Shown here: one piece after another, positions 41,642-51,629 of the stretch
Position numbering within the stretch: the stretch's first letter is position 1
How the letters are laid out: every line of letters starts with the position of its first letter
Assembly (NCBI RefSeq): GCF_006171285.1
Contig: NZ_CP040889.1
Coordinates: 3,100,001 to 3,164,000, forward strand
DNA: 64,000 nt
Source of the DNA: Leclercia adecarboxylata
GTDB taxonomy: Bacteria; Pseudomonadota; Gammaproteobacteria; Enterobacterales; Enterobacteriaceae
Reading direction: 5' to 3'
The notes under the pieces: generated by a model
The model's database searches: none
The model's input: only the letters and a program-made list of their open reading frames with translations
What the model was told of the DNA's origin: nothing
Position numbers and translations under genes: made by a program

Positions 41642-41644
41642 CCT

Positions 41645-41733
41645 GTGTTGCCGGGTGGCGCTGCGCTTACTCGGCCTACGGTGAGTGCAAATTTGTAGGC
41701 CGGGTAAGGCGAAGCCGCCACCCGGCTTTTTTA
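41645..41733. repeat. REP/BIME element between thiL and yajO
   Basis: Inverted REP units ccgggtggcgctgcgctta...ggcctac and gtaggccgggtaaggcg...gccacccggc, ending in tttttta, which with the stem may serve as a terminator for thiL. It begins only about four bases after the thiL stop and occupies the place of pgpA. Confidence 0.85.
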
Positions 41734-42708
41734 TTACTTAAACCCAACTACCGGATGCTCTTTGTACGGCGTCTCCAGCTCGGCAATCTGCTCCGGCGTC
41801 AGAGTGATATCCACGGCGTTGATCAGCTCATCCAGTTGCTCTTCGCGCGAAGCGCCGATAATCGGCGCTGCCACTCCCCTTTTGCTCAGCACCCACGCCA
41901 GCGCCACCTGGGCGCGCGTCACTCCGAGATCCTCGGCAACACCCGTTAAACGCTCGGCGATCTGTGCGTTGTTGGCTTCGGTTTCGTCATACAGCGTCTT
42001 GCCAAACTCGTCGGACACCGAGCGGGCCGTGGTTTCGCCCCACGGACGGGTCAAACGCCCGCGCGCCAGCGGACTCCACGGGATCACCGCCACGCCGTGC
42101 TGGTAGCACAGGGGCAACATCTCGCGCTCTTCTTCGCGGTAGATCAGATTGTAGTGATCCTGCATGGTGACAAACGGCGCCCAGCCGTGTTGTTCCTGCA
42201 GCGCCAGCGCTTCGGCAAACTGGGCGGCATGCATCGATGAGGCGCCGATATAGCGCGCTTTGCCTGCTCTGACTACGTCGTTCAGCGCTTCCAGAGTCTC
42301 TTCAATCGGGGTGTTGTAATCCCAGCGGTGGATCTGCAGCAGATCGACATAATCCATATTCAGGCGACGCAGGCTGTCGTCAATGGAGCGCAGGATCTGC
42401 GCCCGGGAGAGACCTTCCGACAGATCCCCCGTCTGATGGTAAACCTTGGTGGCGACCACCACGTCCTCGCGGCGGGCAAATTCGCGTAGCGCCCGGCCGA
42501 CGATCTCTTCGCTGCTGCCGTCGGAATAGCTGTTAGCGGTATCAAAGAAGTTAATGCCGCCTTCAAGGGCGTGTTTGATAATCGGACGGCTGCTCTCTTC
42601 CGGCAGCGTCCAGGCGTGCTTACCCCGGTCCGGTTCGCCAAAGGTCATACAGCCCAGGCAAAGACGGGAAACCTTAAGATCGGTTCTTCCTAATGTATTG
42701 TATTGCAT
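41734..42708 (-). CDS. yajO: YajO, aldo/keto reductase
   Basis: 324 residues, aldo-keto reductase barrel. Family features: LGRTDLKVSRLCLGCMTFGEP at residues 6-26, FFDTANSYSDGSSEEIVGRAL near residue 54 with the catalytic Asp and Tyr, VVATKVYHQ near residue 83 and the His of LLQIHRWD near residue 122; the NADP site is in APIIGASREEQL near residue 280. In E. coli yajO has been linked to a bypass making 1-deoxyxylulose 5-phosphate, which would suit its position next to dxs. Confidence 0.92.
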   Translation of the reverse strand: MQYNTLGRTDLKVSRLCLGCMTFGEPDRGKHAWTLPEESSRPIIKHALEGGINFFDTANSYSDGSSEEIVGRALREFARREDVVVATKVYHQTGDLSEGLSRAQILRSIDDSLRRLNMDYVDLLQIHRWDYNTPIEETLEALNDVVRAGKARYIGASSMHAAQFAEALALQEQHGWAPFVTMQDHYNLIYREEEREMLPLCYQHGVAVIPWSPLARGRLTRPWGETTARSVSDEFGKTLYDETEANNAQIAERLTGVAEDLGVTRAQVALAWVLSKRGVAAPIIGASREEQLDELINAVDITLTPEQIAELETPYKEHPVVGFK

Positions 42709-42773
42709 GGTTCCACTCCTGCTGATTACTTAAAACGTACCGTTAAGCATAGCAGGAGCGGAAAGGGGAGGGA

Positions 42774-44636
42774 TTATGCCAGCCAGGCGGCGATGCGCGC
42801 TTCGATACCAGCAGCATCCAGGCCGATTTCGGCGCGGGCTTCATCCTGGGTACCCTGCGGAATAAAGTGGTCCGGCAGGCCGAGGTTCAGCACCGGCACG
42901 ACTTTGCGTTTCGCCATTAGCACTTCGTTCACGCCGCTGCCTGCGCCACCCATAATCGCATTCTCTTCGAGGGTGATCAGCGCTTCATGCTCTGATGCCA
43001 TCTCCAGAATCAGCGCTTCATCGAGCGGTTTCACAAAACGCATATCTACCAGCGTCGCGTTCAGGGATTCCGCCACTTTTGCCGCTTCCGGCATCAGCGT
43101 ACCGAAGTTGAGGATCGCCAGCTTTTCGCCACGACGTTTGACCACGCCTTTGCCAATCGGCAGTTTCGCCAGCGGCTCGAGGGTAACACCCACGGCGTTA
43201 CCGCGCGGATAACGTACGGCGGTCGGGCCATCCTGATAGTGGTAACCGGTGAACAGCATCTGACGGCATTCGTTTTCGTCGCTCGGGGTCATGACCACCA
43301 TATCCGGGATACAGCGCAGATAAGAGAGATCGAACGCCCCCTGGTGCGTCTGGCCGTCGGCGCCGACAATGCCCGCACGGTCAATGGCGAACAGCACCGG
43401 CAGTTTCTGGATCGCGACGTCGTGGATAACCTGGTCGTAGGCGCGTTGCAGGAAGGTGGAGTAGATCGCCACCACCGGCTTGTAGCCGCCAATCGCCAGG
43501 CCCGCAGCAAAGGTCACCGCATGTTGTTCGGCGATAGCGACATCAAAATACTGGGTCGGATACTTTCTGGAAAACTCGACCATGCCGGAGCCTTCACGCA
43601 TCGCCGGGGTCACGGCCATCAGCTTGCTGTCTTTGGCGGCGGTTTCACACAGCCAGTCGCCGAAGATTTTTGAGTAGCTCGGCATGCCGCCGCTGCTTTT
43701 CGGCAGACAGCCGCTGGTTGGGTCGAACTTCGGTACCGCGTGGAAGGTGATCGGATCTTTTTCTGCCGGTCCGTAGCCACGACCTTTTTTGGTCATGATG
43801 TGCAGGAACTGCGGGCCTTTCAGATCGCGCATGTTTTTCAGCGTGCTGACCAGGCCCAGAACGTCGTGGCCATCTACCGGGCCGATGTAGTTAAAGCCCA
43901 GCTCTTCAAACAGCGTGCCGGGAACCACCATGCCTTTAATGTGCTCTTCGGTGCGACGCAACAGCTCTTTGATTGGCGGCACGCCGGAAAGCACTTTTTT
44001 GCCGCCTTCACGCAGGCTGGAGTACAGCTTGCCGGAGAGCAGATTTGCCAGGTGATTGTTCAGCGCCCCGACGTTTTCGGAAATCGACATCTCGTTGTCA
44101 TTGAGGACCACCAGCATATCCGGCTTGATATCGCCCGCGTGGTTCATCGCCTCAAAGGCCATCCCGGCGGTGATTGCGCCATCGCCAATCACGCAGACGG
44201 TGCGGCGCTGTTTGCCCTCTTTGGCAGCCGCGACGGCTACCCCGATCCCGGCGGAAATCGAGGTGGAGGAGTGCCCAACGCTCAGCACGTCGTACTCGCT
44301 TTCGCCCCGCCACGGGAACGGATGCAGGCCGCCTTTCTGGCGAATCGTGCCAATTTTATCGCGACGGCCGGTGAGAATTTTGTGTGGATAAGCCTGATGA
44401 CCCACGTCCCAGATCAGCTGATCGAACGGGGTGTTGTAGACATAATGCAGCGCCACGGTGAGCTCCACCGTGCCAAGCCCGGAGGCGAAATGGCCGCTGG
44501 AGCGGCTTACGCTGTCGAGCAGATAGCGACGCAGCTCGTCGCACAGCTTCGGCAGGCTCTCTTTCGGCAACAGACGTAACTCCTGGGTGGAGTCAACCAA
44601 CGCCAGTGTCGGGTATTTGGCAATATCAAAACTCAT
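42774..44636 (-). CDS. dxs: 1-deoxy-D-xylulose-5-phosphate synthase
   Basis: 620 residues; joins pyruvate and glyceraldehyde 3-phosphate with thiamine diphosphate, the first step of the MEP isoprenoid pathway. The ThDP motif [18 protein letters not shown] is near residue 152, [17 protein letters not shown] with the catalytic Glu near residue 370, and [21 protein letters not shown] near residue 427. Third gene of xseB-ispA-dxs, 24 bases after ispA. Confidence 0.97.
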   Translation of the reverse strand: MSFDIAKYPTLALVDSTQELRLLPKESLPKLCDELRRYLLDSVSRSSGHFASGLGTVELTVALHYVYNTPFDQLIWDVGHQAYPHKILTGRRDKIGTIRQKGGLHPFPWRGESEYDVLSVGHSSTSISAGIGVAVAAAKEGKQRRTVCVIGDGAITAGMAFEAMNHAGDIKPDMLVVLNDNEMSISENVGALNNHLANLLSGKLYSSLREGGKKVLSGVPPIKELLRRTEEHIKGMVVPGTLFEELGFNYIGPVDGHDVLGLVSTLKNMRDLKGPQFLHIMTKKGRGYGPAEKDPITFHAVPKFDPTSGCLPKSSGGMPSYSKIFGDWLCETAAKDSKLMAVTPAMREGSGMVEFSRKYPTQYFDVAIAEQHAVTFAAGLAIGGYKPVVAIYSTFLQRAYDQVIHDVAIQKLPVLFAIDRAGIVGADGQTHQGAFDLSYLRCIPDMVVMTPSDENECRQMLFTGYHYQDGPTAVRYPRGNAVGVTLEPLAKLPIGKGVVKRRGEKLAILNFGTLMPEAAKVAESLNATLVDMRFVKPLDEALILEMASEHEALITLEENAIMGGAGSGVNEVLMAKRKVVPVLNLGLPDHFIPQGTQDEARAEIGLDAAGIEARIAAWLA

Positions 44637-44660
44637 CAGAGACTCATCGTGGTGTTTTCG

Positions 44661-45560
44661 TTATTTATCACGCTGGATTATATAGTCCGCTAGCGCTTCC
44701 AGTGCCGAGGTGTCCAGTGACTGCGCGGCCAGTTGTTCGAGCGACTGGCGGGCTTCAGCAATCAGGTCCCGGGCTTTTTGTTGGGCTTGCTCAAGGCCCA
44801 GAAGGGCGGGATAGGTACTTTTGCCAAGCTGCTGATCGGCACCCTGACGTTTACCCAATGTTGCAGTATCGCCCACGACATCCAGAATGTCATCCTGAAC
44901 CTGGAAGGCTAAACCGATACTTTCGGCATAACGATCCAGAACGGGCAGGGCTTTACGTCCTCGCTCACCCGCGCTCAGCGCCCCCAGACGAACGGCTGCG
45001 CGGATCAGCGCCCCGGTCTTGTGACGGTGAATACGCTCCAGCTGTTCCAGATTAACCTGACGACCTTCCGCCTCCAGATCCAGCGCCTGACCGCCGCACA
45101 TGCCCGCGACGCCGCTGGCCATCGCCAGCTCGGAAACCATCGCCAGACGGTCGCGATCCGCCACTTCAACCATAGGTGCATCGCTCAGAATCGAAAACGC
45201 CAGCGTTTGCAGGGCGTCGCCTGCCAGAATAGCGTTCGCTTCGCCAAACTTAATATGGCAGGTCGGCTGGCCGCGGCGCAGGTCGTCGTCGTCCATGGCC
45301 GGCAGATCGTCATGGATCAGCGAATAGGCGTGGATACATTCGACCGCAGCGGCCGGGGCATCCAGCGTATCAGCGCTGATACCGAACATCCCGCCGGTGG
45401 CATACACCAGAAAAGGACGCAGGCGTTTACCGCCTAACAGTGCGCCATAGTGCATGGCCTCAACCAGTGGAGTGTTCTGAAAAGGCTGGGGTTCTATAAA
45501 ACGGCGCAGTGCGTCGTTAGCACGCTCGACGCACGCCTGAAGCTGGTTCGAAAAATCCAT
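44661..45560 (-). CDS. ispA: farnesyl diphosphate synthase
   Basis: 299 residues; condenses IPP with DMAPP and geranyl diphosphate. The first Asp-rich motif DDLPAMDDDDLRRG is near residue 84 and the second, QVQDDILDVVGD, near residue 222; LLGGKRLRPFLVYA is near residue 46. Its ATG starts immediately after the xseB stop with no gap, indicating translational coupling. Confidence 0.97.
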   Translation of the reverse strand: MDFSNQLQACVERANDALRRFIEPQPFQNTPLVEAMHYGALLGGKRLRPFLVYATGGMFGISADTLDAPAAAVECIHAYSLIHDDLPAMDDDDLRRGQPTCHIKFGEANAILAGDALQTLAFSILSDAPMVEVADRDRLAMVSELAMASGVAGMCGGQALDLEAEGRQVNLEQLERIHRHKTGALIRAAVRLGALSAGERGRKALPVLDRYAESIGLAFQVQDDILDVVGDTATLGKRQGADQQLGKSTYPALLGLEQAQQKARDLIAEARQSLEQLAAQSLDTSALEALADYIIQRDK

Positions 45561-45803
45561 CTACTCGGCATCCGGGGTGAAGGGGGTTGTGGCAGCGTCT
45601 TCGTTATCGGAAAGCAGGATCTGCACGCGCTGTTCCGCCTGTTGCAGCTTAACCTGGCCCTGGCGCGCCAGCTGTACGCCGCGTTCGAATTCATTAAGCG
45701 CCTCTTCTAACGGCAGATCGCCGCTTTCCAGACGGGTAACGATTTGCTCCAGTTCACTCAGCGCAGTTTCGAAACTGGCAGGTGCATCGTTTTTCTTCGG
45801 CAT
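45561..45803 (-). CDS. xseB: exodeoxyribonuclease VII small subunit
   Basis: 80 residues, helical and acidic; partners with XseA (not in this window) in exonuclease VII, which digests single-stranded DNA. The signature [36 protein letters not shown] covers residues 11-46, forming an antiparallel helical hairpin. First gene of xseB-ispA-dxs, divergent from thiI. Confidence 0.95.
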   Translation of the reverse strand: MPKKNDAPASFETALSELEQIVTRLESGDLPLEEALNEFERGVQLARQGQVKLQQAEQRVQILLSDNEDAATTPFTPDAE

Positions 45804-45992
45804 AGTGAATATCTGACTCTCTGTTTTTTATCCCTGATATGGTATCGGACTCAGGGTAATTATCAAATAACGCGCAATGTGCACAGGAGGCGCGCGATGG
45901 TGGTATACTTGCGCGCCTGGATGCAGCCGCGGATGTGGGCTGCTTACTTTTCCATTACAAGCTTAAATGCTTGCCAAAGAAACATTGCCGCC

Positions 45993-47441
45993 ATGAAGTT
46001 TATCATTAAATTGTTCCCTGAAATCACCATCAAAAGCCAATCTGTGCGTTTGCGCTTTATTAAAATTTTAACCGGGAACATTCGTAACGTTCTGAAGCAT
46101 TACGACGAGACCCTCGCCGTCGTGCGTCACTGGGATCACGTCGAAGTCCGCGCTAAAGATGAAAACAAGCGCCTGGACATTCGTGATGCTTTAACCCGAA
46201 TCCCCGGGATCCACCATATTCTGGAAGTGGAAGATGTCCCGTTCACTTCCCTGCACGACATTTTTGAACAGGCGCTGGCCCAGTATCGCGACCAGATCGA
46301 GGGCAAAACCTTCTGCGTGCGCGCCAAGCGTCGCGGTAAACATGAGTTTAGCTCCATTGAAGTAGAACGTTACGTCGGCGGTGGTCTGAACCAGCACGTT
46401 GAGTCCGCGCGCGTGCGTCTGACCAACCCGGAAGTGACCGTTAATCTGGAGATCGAAAACGACCGTCTGCTGCTGGTGAAAGGCCGCTACGAAGGGATCG
46501 GCGGTTTCCCGATTGGCACCCAGGAAGACGTGCTGTCGCTCATTTCCGGCGGTTTCGACTCCGGCGTTTCCAGCTATATGCTGATGCGTCGCGGCTGCCG
46601 CGTGCACTACTGCTTCTTTAACCTCGGCGGCGCTGCGCATGAAATTGGCGTGCGTCAGGTTGCGCACTACCTCTGGAACCGCTTCGGCAGCTCCCACCGC
46701 GTGCGTTTTGTTGCCATTAACTTCGAACCGGTGGTTGGTGAAATCCTCGAAAAAGTGGACGACGGTCAGATGGGCGTGGTGCTGAAGCGCATGATGGTGC
46801 GCGCGGCGTCGAAAGTGGCTGAGCGTTATGGCGTGCAGGCGCTGGTTACCGGCGAAGCGCTGGGTCAGGTTTCCAGCCAGACCCTGACCAACCTGCGTCT
46901 TATCGACAACGTATCCGACACGCTGATCTTGCGTCCGCTGATCTCTCACGATAAAGAGCACATCATCGACCTGGCGCGTGAAATCGGCACCGAAGACTTT
47001 GCCCGCACCATGCCGGAATACTGCGGCGTGATCTCTAAAAGCCCGACGGTTAAAGCGGTGAAGGCGAAGATCGAAGCGGAAGAGGAGAACTTCGATTTCT
47101 CCATTCTGGATAAAGTGGTGGAGGAAGCCTCTAACATTGATATCCGCGAAATCGCCCAGCAGACCGAGCAGGAAGTGGTCGAGGTAGAGACCGTTAACGG
47201 TTTCGGCCCGAATGACGTGCTGCTGGACATTCGCTCCGTCGATGAGCAGGACGCGAAGCCGTTTGAGCCGGAGGGTGTGGAAGTGGCCTCGCTGCCGTTC
47301 TACAAGCTGAGCACCAAATTTGGCGATCTCGACAAGAGCAAAACCTATCTGCTGTGGTGTGAGCGCGGGGTGATGAGCCGCCTGCAGGCGCTCTATCTGC
47401 GCGAGCAGGGTTTCACCAATGTGAAGGTGTATCGTCCGTAG
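45993..47441 (+). CDS. thiI: tRNA 4-thiouridine synthase / thiamine sulfur carrier ThiI
   Basis: 482 residues: ferredoxin-like and THUMP domains (1-165), a PP-loop ATPase domain with [11 protein letters not shown] near residue 182, and a C-terminal rhodanese domain (about 404-482). Conserved Cys344 lies in PEYCGVISK and the persulfide Cys456 in LWCERGV. It makes s4U8 in tRNA and feeds sulfur to the thiamine thiazole. The ATG at 45993 gives the E. coli start [11 protein letters not shown]; a frame extending to 45744 overlaps xseB antisense and was rejected. Confidence 0.97.
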   Translation: MKFIIKLFPEITIKSQSVRLRFIKILTGNIRNVLKHYDETLAVVRHWDHVEVRAKDENKRLDIRDALTRIPGIHHILEVEDVPFTSLHDIFEQALAQYRDQIEGKTFCVRAKRRGKHEFSSIEVERYVGGGLNQHVESARVRLTNPEVTVNLEIENDRLLLVKGRYEGIGGFPIGTQEDVLSLISGGFDSGVSSYMLMRRGCRVHYCFFNLGGAAHEIGVRQVAHYLWNRFGSSHRVRFVAINFEPVVGEILEKVDDGQMGVVLKRMMVRAASKVAERYGVQALVTGEALGQVSSQTLTNLRLIDNVSDTLILRPLISHDKEHIIDLAREIGTEDFARTMPEYCGVISKSPTVKAVKAKIEAEEENFDFSILDKVVEEASNIDIREIAQQTEQEVVEVETVNGFGPNDVLLDIRSVDEQDAKPFEPEGVEVASLPFYKLSTKFGDLDKSKTYLLWCERGVMSRLQALYLREQGFTNVKVYRP

Positions 47442-47447
47442 TTGTTA

Positions 47448-47519
47448 AGCCGGGTGGCGGCTACGCCTTACCCGGCCTACATAAATCGCGTAGGCCCGGC
47501 AAGCGTAGCGCCGCCGGGC
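47448..47519. repeat. REP/BIME element between thiI and yajL
   Basis: Inverted REP units aagccgggtggcggctacgc...cggcctac and gtaggcccggcaagcgtagcgccgccgggc between the convergent thiI and yajL. Same family as the copies at 36110 and 41645. Confidence 0.85.
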
Positions 47520-47524
47520 AATTC

Positions 47525-48118
47525 CTACGCTTCGTAATAGTTATAAATGCCTGCCGCCATCACCAGGGACGACGCGACTTCATACGCTTTTTTTCGCCCA
47601 ACCAGCAGTTCGATAATCTTCAGCGCAAAATCAATCGACGTGCCCGGCCCCTGGCTGGTTAACAGGTTCACGCGCGGATCCCAGACCATACGTTTGTCCA
47701 CCCACTGCTCTTCAGGGATTTTATCCTTGAGGGTCGGGAAACCGGTCATATTGCCGATGGGGAAGATGTTATGCGGCACCAGCACCGTGGCCGCTGCCGC
47801 GCAGATGGCCGCAACGATTCGCCCGGAATGGTGGAACTGCCTGACAGTCTCGACCAGCAGCGGGCTGTCGCGGAAACACTCCGCGCCTTTCAGGCCACCC
47901 GGCAGGACGATCGCGTCGTAATCACCGTCGGCGACCTCCACCAGCGGCGCATCTGCCACGATCTTCACCCCACGCGAGCAGGTAATAACCAGGTTGCCAT
48001 CGCTGGCGACGCTCGCCGTCGTGACGCTAATCCCGGCGCGAACCAGCAGATCGATGGTGGTAACCGCTTCGGTCTCTTCGCTACCAGGGGCGAGGCATAC
48101 CAGTGCCGACGCGCTCAT
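47525..48118 (-). CDS. yajL: YajL, DJ-1/PfpI family protein deglycase/chaperone
   Basis: 197 residues of the DJ-1 family. The nucleophile-elbow Cys106 in [11 protein letters not shown] and Glu15 in GSEETE form the conserved redox/deglycase site. Closest to human DJ-1 among E. coli proteins; protects against oxidative and glyoxal stress. The ATG at 48118 aligns with [12 protein letters not shown]; the start lies inside the 3' end of panE, a 38-base overlap implying coupled translation. Confidence 0.93.
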   Translation of the reverse strand: MSASALVCLAPGSEETEAVTTIDLLVRAGISVTTASVASDGNLVITCSRGVKIVADAPLVEVADGDYDAIVLPGGLKGAECFRDSPLLVETVRQFHHSGRIVAAICAAAATVLVPHNIFPIGNMTGFPTLKDKIPEEQWVDKRMVWDPRVNLLTSQGPGTSIDFALKIIELLVGRKKAYEVASSLVMAAGIYNYYEA

Positions 48119-48992
48119 ACTCACTCTCCTTACGTTTAACCTGTTCATACAGATGGACATTTTCCGGCACGCTAATACCGTGCGCCCGGGCGCGTTTTAG
48201 CAGGTAGCCGGTGATATAGTCAATTTCGGTATGGCGCAGCGCGCGGATGTCCTGCAGCATTGAGGAGATATTATGCGCGGTGCTCTCAATGACCTCTTCA
48301 ACGTAGTAGCGGATATCCTCTTCCGACGTGTGAATGCCTTCCCGTTCTACCACCGCAGCCACTTCGGCGCACAGCGTCGCCACTTCCTCTGGATGATTTT
48401 TCAGCTCGCCGTTCGGGCAGTTCAGCAGGGCGGTGAGCGGGTTGATCACACAATTTACCGCCAGCTTGCGCCACATCTGCGGACGAATGTTATCGTGCCA
48501 GGCGACATCCGGCAGCACCTGCTGGAAGCGATCCGCCAGATAACTGTAGTCGCCCTCCTGGGCTCTGGCAGGGCCGATGTGGGTCATACCGCTGGCGACA
48601 TGAACAATCACGTTGCCATCACGGCGGGCAGCGTGGGTGGTGATCGCCATCAGTAGCGGCTGGGGTATGTGTCTGAGCTCTTCAATGGTGCCCATGCCGT
48701 TGTGCAGTAACATAATCGGTGAGGTGCGGGGGAGGGTGGTTGCCAGCGCCCGGACGGCATCGGAAACCTGCCAGGCTTTCAGGGTGACCAGCAGCAGATC
48801 GCTTTTCGCGAGAAAATCAGGATCGTTAGCGGTAAGAGATTCGTTAAAGATACTCCCGTCTTCTTCAATCAGGTTTACACTGCAATAGGGCTGTGGCACG
48901 CGCAGCCAGCCCTGTACTTCATGCCCATGTTTGCAAAGTGCGGTGAGCCAAAGTTGTCCCAATGCTCCGCATCCGAGCACGGTAATTTTCAT
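48081..48992 (-). CDS. panE: 2-dehydropantoate 2-reductase
   Basis: 303 residues; NADPH reduction of ketopantoate to pantoate in pantothenate/CoA synthesis. Rossmann motif [10 protein letters not shown] at residues 5-14, [11 protein letters not shown] near residue 96, [16 protein letters not shown] with the catalytic Lys near residue 176, and a Glu near residue 256. The 3' end overlaps yajL by 38 bases in a different frame. Confidence 0.96.
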   Translation of the reverse strand: MKITVLGCGALGQLWLTALCKHGHEVQGWLRVPQPYCSVNLIEEDGSIFNESLTANDPDFLAKSDLLLVTLKAWQVSDAVRALATTLPRTSPIMLLHNGMGTIEELRHIPQPLLMAITTHAARRDGNVIVHVASGMTHIGPARAQEGDYSYLADRFQQVLPDVAWHDNIRPQMWRKLAVNCVINPLTALLNCPNGELKNHPEEVATLCAEVAAVVEREGIHTSEEDIRYYVEEVIESTAHNISSMLQDIRALRHTEIDYITGYLLKRARAHGISVPENVHLYEQVKRKESEYERVGTGMPRPW

Positions 48993-49121
48993 CGTTCCTC
49001 CTCACCTGCAACTGCGCCAGGTGTTACAGCATTTAGTATAGCGTCGACAACTAAGCTTCTGTTGAGTTATGCCCCGTAGCGGGTATTATGCAACGCAACA
49101 AAAGTGAAGGGAGAAGAAAAG

Positions 49122-49613
49122 ATGCCATCTTTCGATATTGTTTCCGAAGTTGATATCCAGGAAGTACGTAACGGCGTGGACAACGCCAGCCGCGAGGTTG
49201 AATCTCGCTTCGATTTTCGTGGCGTTGAGGCCTCATTTGAGCTGAACGACGCGAATAAGACCATTAAGATACTGAGCGAATCTGATTTCCAGGTAACGCA
49301 GCTGCTGGACATTCTGCGTGCCAAGCTGCTGAAGCGTGGTATCGAAGGGACCTCCCTTGACGTGCCGGAAACCTTCGTTCACAGCGGGAAAACCTGGTTT
49401 GTTGAAGCCAAACTGAAGCAGGGTATTGAGAGCGCGACGCAGAAGAAAATCGTTAAGCTCATCAAAGACAGCAAGCTGAAGGTACAGGCGCAAATCCAGG
49501 GCGAAGAGATCCGCGTTACCGGGAAATCCCGCGACGATCTGCAGGGCGTGATGGCGCTGGTGCGTGGCGGCAATCTCGGCCAGCCGTTCCAGTTCAAAAA
49601 CTTCCGCGATTAA
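49122..49613 (+). CDS. yajQ: YajQ family nucleotide-binding protein
   Basis: 163 residues, two ferredoxin-like domains. Start [22 protein letters not shown] is the family signature, with [12 protein letters not shown] near residue 27 and the C-terminal [17 protein letters not shown] near residue 135. Members bind nucleotides or tRNA, and the Xanthomonas homologue binds cyclic di-GMP; the enterobacterial role is unclear. The ATG at 49122 follows ggagaagaaaag. Confidence 0.94.
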   Translation: MPSFDIVSEVDIQEVRNGVDNASREVESRFDFRGVEASFELNDANKTIKILSESDFQVTQLLDILRAKLLKRGIEGTSLDVPETFVHSGKTWFVEAKLKQGIESATQKKIVKLIKDSKLKVQAQIQGEEIRVTGKSRDDLQGVMALVRGGNLGQPFQFKNFRD

Positions 49614-49614
49614 G

Positions 49615-49642
49615 AAAAAGCCCGGCAGAGCCGGGCTTTTTT
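49615..49642. terminator. bidirectional terminator between yajQ and yajR
   Basis: Stem aaaagcccggc/gccgggctttt with loop aga, A run on the left and T run on the right. It begins two bases after the yajQ stop and ends at the yajR stop, so it serves both convergent genes. Confidence 0.9.
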
Positions 49643-51004
49643 TCAGGCTTTCAGCGCCTGCTCAACTTCGAAGCGGTTAGTTATTTTACTGTCGATTTTG
49701 ACATACAAACTGCGCTCTTCCGGCACCAATAATACCTCACTGACACCCTCTTTTGCTTCAAGACGCTGTTTTAACCGATCGTCCACCTCAATGTCCTGCG
49801 GAATTTCCACCCGCAGACTGCTGACGTACCGCGGCTCTTTCATGGTACTGGCGACCAGTAACCAAAGCGTTGACAGCAGCGCACCCGCCAGGAAAACGGT
49901 CTGAGAATCAAACACTCCATCGACCCAGCCGCCCAGCGCTCCGCCGATAGCCACGCCGATAAACTGGCTGGTGGAGTAGATCCCCATTGCCGTGCCTTTA
50001 TAGCCTGCCGGCGACTCTTTGCTGATCAGCGACGGCAGCAGGGCTTCCATCAGGTTGAAGGCCAGGAAGAAGAGTTGTACGCCGGCAACCAGCTCCCAGA
50101 AGTGCGGGCCTGAGCCCCACAATACGATTTCCGCAATCAACAACAGGGCGACGCAGGAAATGAAGACGCGCTTCATCCGGCGCTTCACTTCGGCATAGAT
50201 AATAAATGGCACCACGGAGACAAACGAGATGAGCATGGTGACCAGGTAGATTTTCCAGTGCTCGGCCGCCGGGAAACCGGCCGCGGCGAGCTGGCCGGGC
50301 AGGGCGACAAAGGTGGACATCAGCAGAATATGCAGACACATGATGCCAAAGTTGAGCTTGAGCAGGCGCGGCTCAACCAGCACTTTGCTGAAGCAGCCTT
50401 TAACCATCCCCGATTCACGGTTCAGCACATGGTTTTTGCTGTCCGGCACCACCCAGATCGTCAGGGCGATACCGACGGTCGCCAGCACGGCGATCATCCA
50501 GAACAAAGCGTGGAGCCCAAGTGCATGGGTAACGATCGGCCCCAGCACCATCGCGATGGCAAAGGTCACGCCGAAGCTGACGCCAATAAAGGCCATCGCC
50601 TTGGTGCGGTTCTGTTCGCGGGTCAGATCGGAGAGTAGCGCCATCACGGCGGCGGCAATGGCGCCGGAGCCCTGCAACGCACGGCCGAGAATAATTCCCC
50701 AGATGGAGTGGGAGAGGGCGGCTATCACGCTACCGGCGACGAAGACCAGCAGCCCGCCGACGATTAACGGTTTGCGACCCACGCGATCGGAGAGCAGGCC
50801 GAAGGGGATCTGGAATATCGCCTGCGCCAGGCCGTAAATACCGATGGCAAGACCAATCAGCGCCTCGCTTGCTCCCTGTAACGCCATGCCGTATGTCGTC
50901 AGTACCGGCAGGACCATAAACATGCCGAGCATACGCAGCGAAAAAACCGTCCCCAAACCCCAGGTGGCACGAAGCTCGCCTGGCGTCATTTTATAATCGT
51001 TCAT
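49643..51004 (-). CDS. yajR: YajR, MFS transporter with C-terminal YAM domain
   Basis: 453 residues: 12 membrane helices with motif A FGLLSDRVGRKPLIVGG near residue 67 and motif C-like GVTFAIAMVLGP near residue 146, then a soluble ferredoxin-like YAM domain (about 388-453) starting YVSSLRVEIPQDIEVDD. Substrate unknown; proton-coupled drug-exporter-like. The ATG at 51004 follows agaggtgg; the in-frame GTG two codons upstream is less likely. Confidence 0.93.
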   Translation of the reverse strand: MNDYKMTPGELRATWGLGTVFSLRMLGMFMVLPVLTTYGMALQGASEALIGLAIGIYGLAQAIFQIPFGLLSDRVGRKPLIVGGLLVFVAGSVIAALSHSIWGIILGRALQGSGAIAAAVMALLSDLTREQNRTKAMAFIGVSFGVTFAIAMVLGPIVTHALGLHALFWMIAVLATVGIALTIWVVPDSKNHVLNRESGMVKGCFSKVLVEPRLLKLNFGIMCLHILLMSTFVALPGQLAAAGFPAAEHWKIYLVTMLISFVSVVPFIIYAEVKRRMKRVFISCVALLLIAEIVLWGSGPHFWELVAGVQLFFLAFNLMEALLPSLISKESPAGYKGTAMGIYSTSQFIGVAIGGALGGWVDGVFDSQTVFLAGALLSTLWLLVASTMKEPRYVSSLRVEIPQDIEVDDRLKQRLEAKEGVSEVLLVPEERSLYVKIDSKITNRFEVEQALKA

Positions 51005-51010
51005 TACCAC

Positions 51011-51296
51011 CTCTGTCTGAAAAGCGCGTCCAGTGTAGTCTGAGAGCGGTGTGGGGTAAACAGAGTGATGATAAACAATTATTTCTATAGTTAATGACTT
51101 GTGCGATTAAACATATAGTAGCGTTATGGTTGCTATCTAAGGCAGGTGAAAGTGCGGAATCTAATTATTCAGCAGAGATTTTTACAATAGAAATTGGATA
51201 TATGAGTGAGAATTAATAAAACTACCAGTAATTATATAAGCCATTTGCAGGGTCAGGATAATTATAGAACTATCCCGACCCTGAACTTATTACGGT
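51011..51296. other. AT-rich intergenic region with a long hairpin
   Basis: 286 bases clearly lower in GC than the neighbours, with no open frame longer than about 15 codons that has a ribosome site. It contains a 13-bp inverted repeat with one mismatch (cagggtcaggata at 51248-51260, tatcccgaccctg at 51271-51283), 13 bases past the stop of the GG-leader gene. No T run follows on the minus strand, so it may be a processed 3' hairpin rather than a classic terminator. The yajR promoter must also lie here. Confidence 0.5.
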
Positions 51297-51629
51297 TTAC
51301 GCGCTAGCGCTGACAAGGAAACTATTCCAGTCTGATGCCGCGTTATTTACGAAAGATGACCAGCTGTTACCTGCCGTTTGAACAAAAGCGCCCCAGTTAT
51401 TTGAACCGCTATCTACGAAGGTTTGCCAGTTAGATTCGCCTGCGACGAACTTACCAAACGAAACAGTGCTGTCAATCACGAAGTTAGCAAAAGCCTCGCC
51501 TGAAGTCAGGGCGAAGGAGCCAAAGCCAAAGCCGGAGTTAACGGTAAAATTCAGGAAACCGCTTGCGGCGCCGATCAGATTAAAACCACCGGAGATATAA
51601 TGCATTTCATTCATTGATAATTCTTTCAT
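51297..51629 (-). CDS. putative double-glycine-leader secreted peptide with eight 11-residue aromatic repeats
   Basis: 110 residues. Residues 1-15, MKELSMNEMHYISGG, have the form of a double-glycine leader of class II microcins/bacteriocins (Leu4, Glu8, Ile12, Gly14-Gly15), normally cut by the peptidase domain of a dedicated ABC exporter. The predicted 95-residue product is a short head (16-24) plus eight tandem repeats at 25, 36, 47, 58, 68, 79, 90 and 101, pattern (F/W)-x-x-F-(V/A/T/L)-x6. The first four start with Phe and the last four with Trp; two repeats are 10 residues long. No Cys, few charges, rich in Ser/Asn/Gly. A good ribosome site AAGGAAA lies 5 bases upstream of the ATG. No exporter or immunity gene is adjacent. 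I know no named homologue; function by sequence alone is unknown. Confidence 0.7.
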   Translation of the reverse strand: MKELSMNEMHYISGGFNLIGAASGFLNFTVNSGFGFGSFALTSGEAFANFVIDSTVSFGKFVAGESNWQTFVDSGSNNWGAFVQTAGNSWSSFVNNAASDWNSFLVSASA

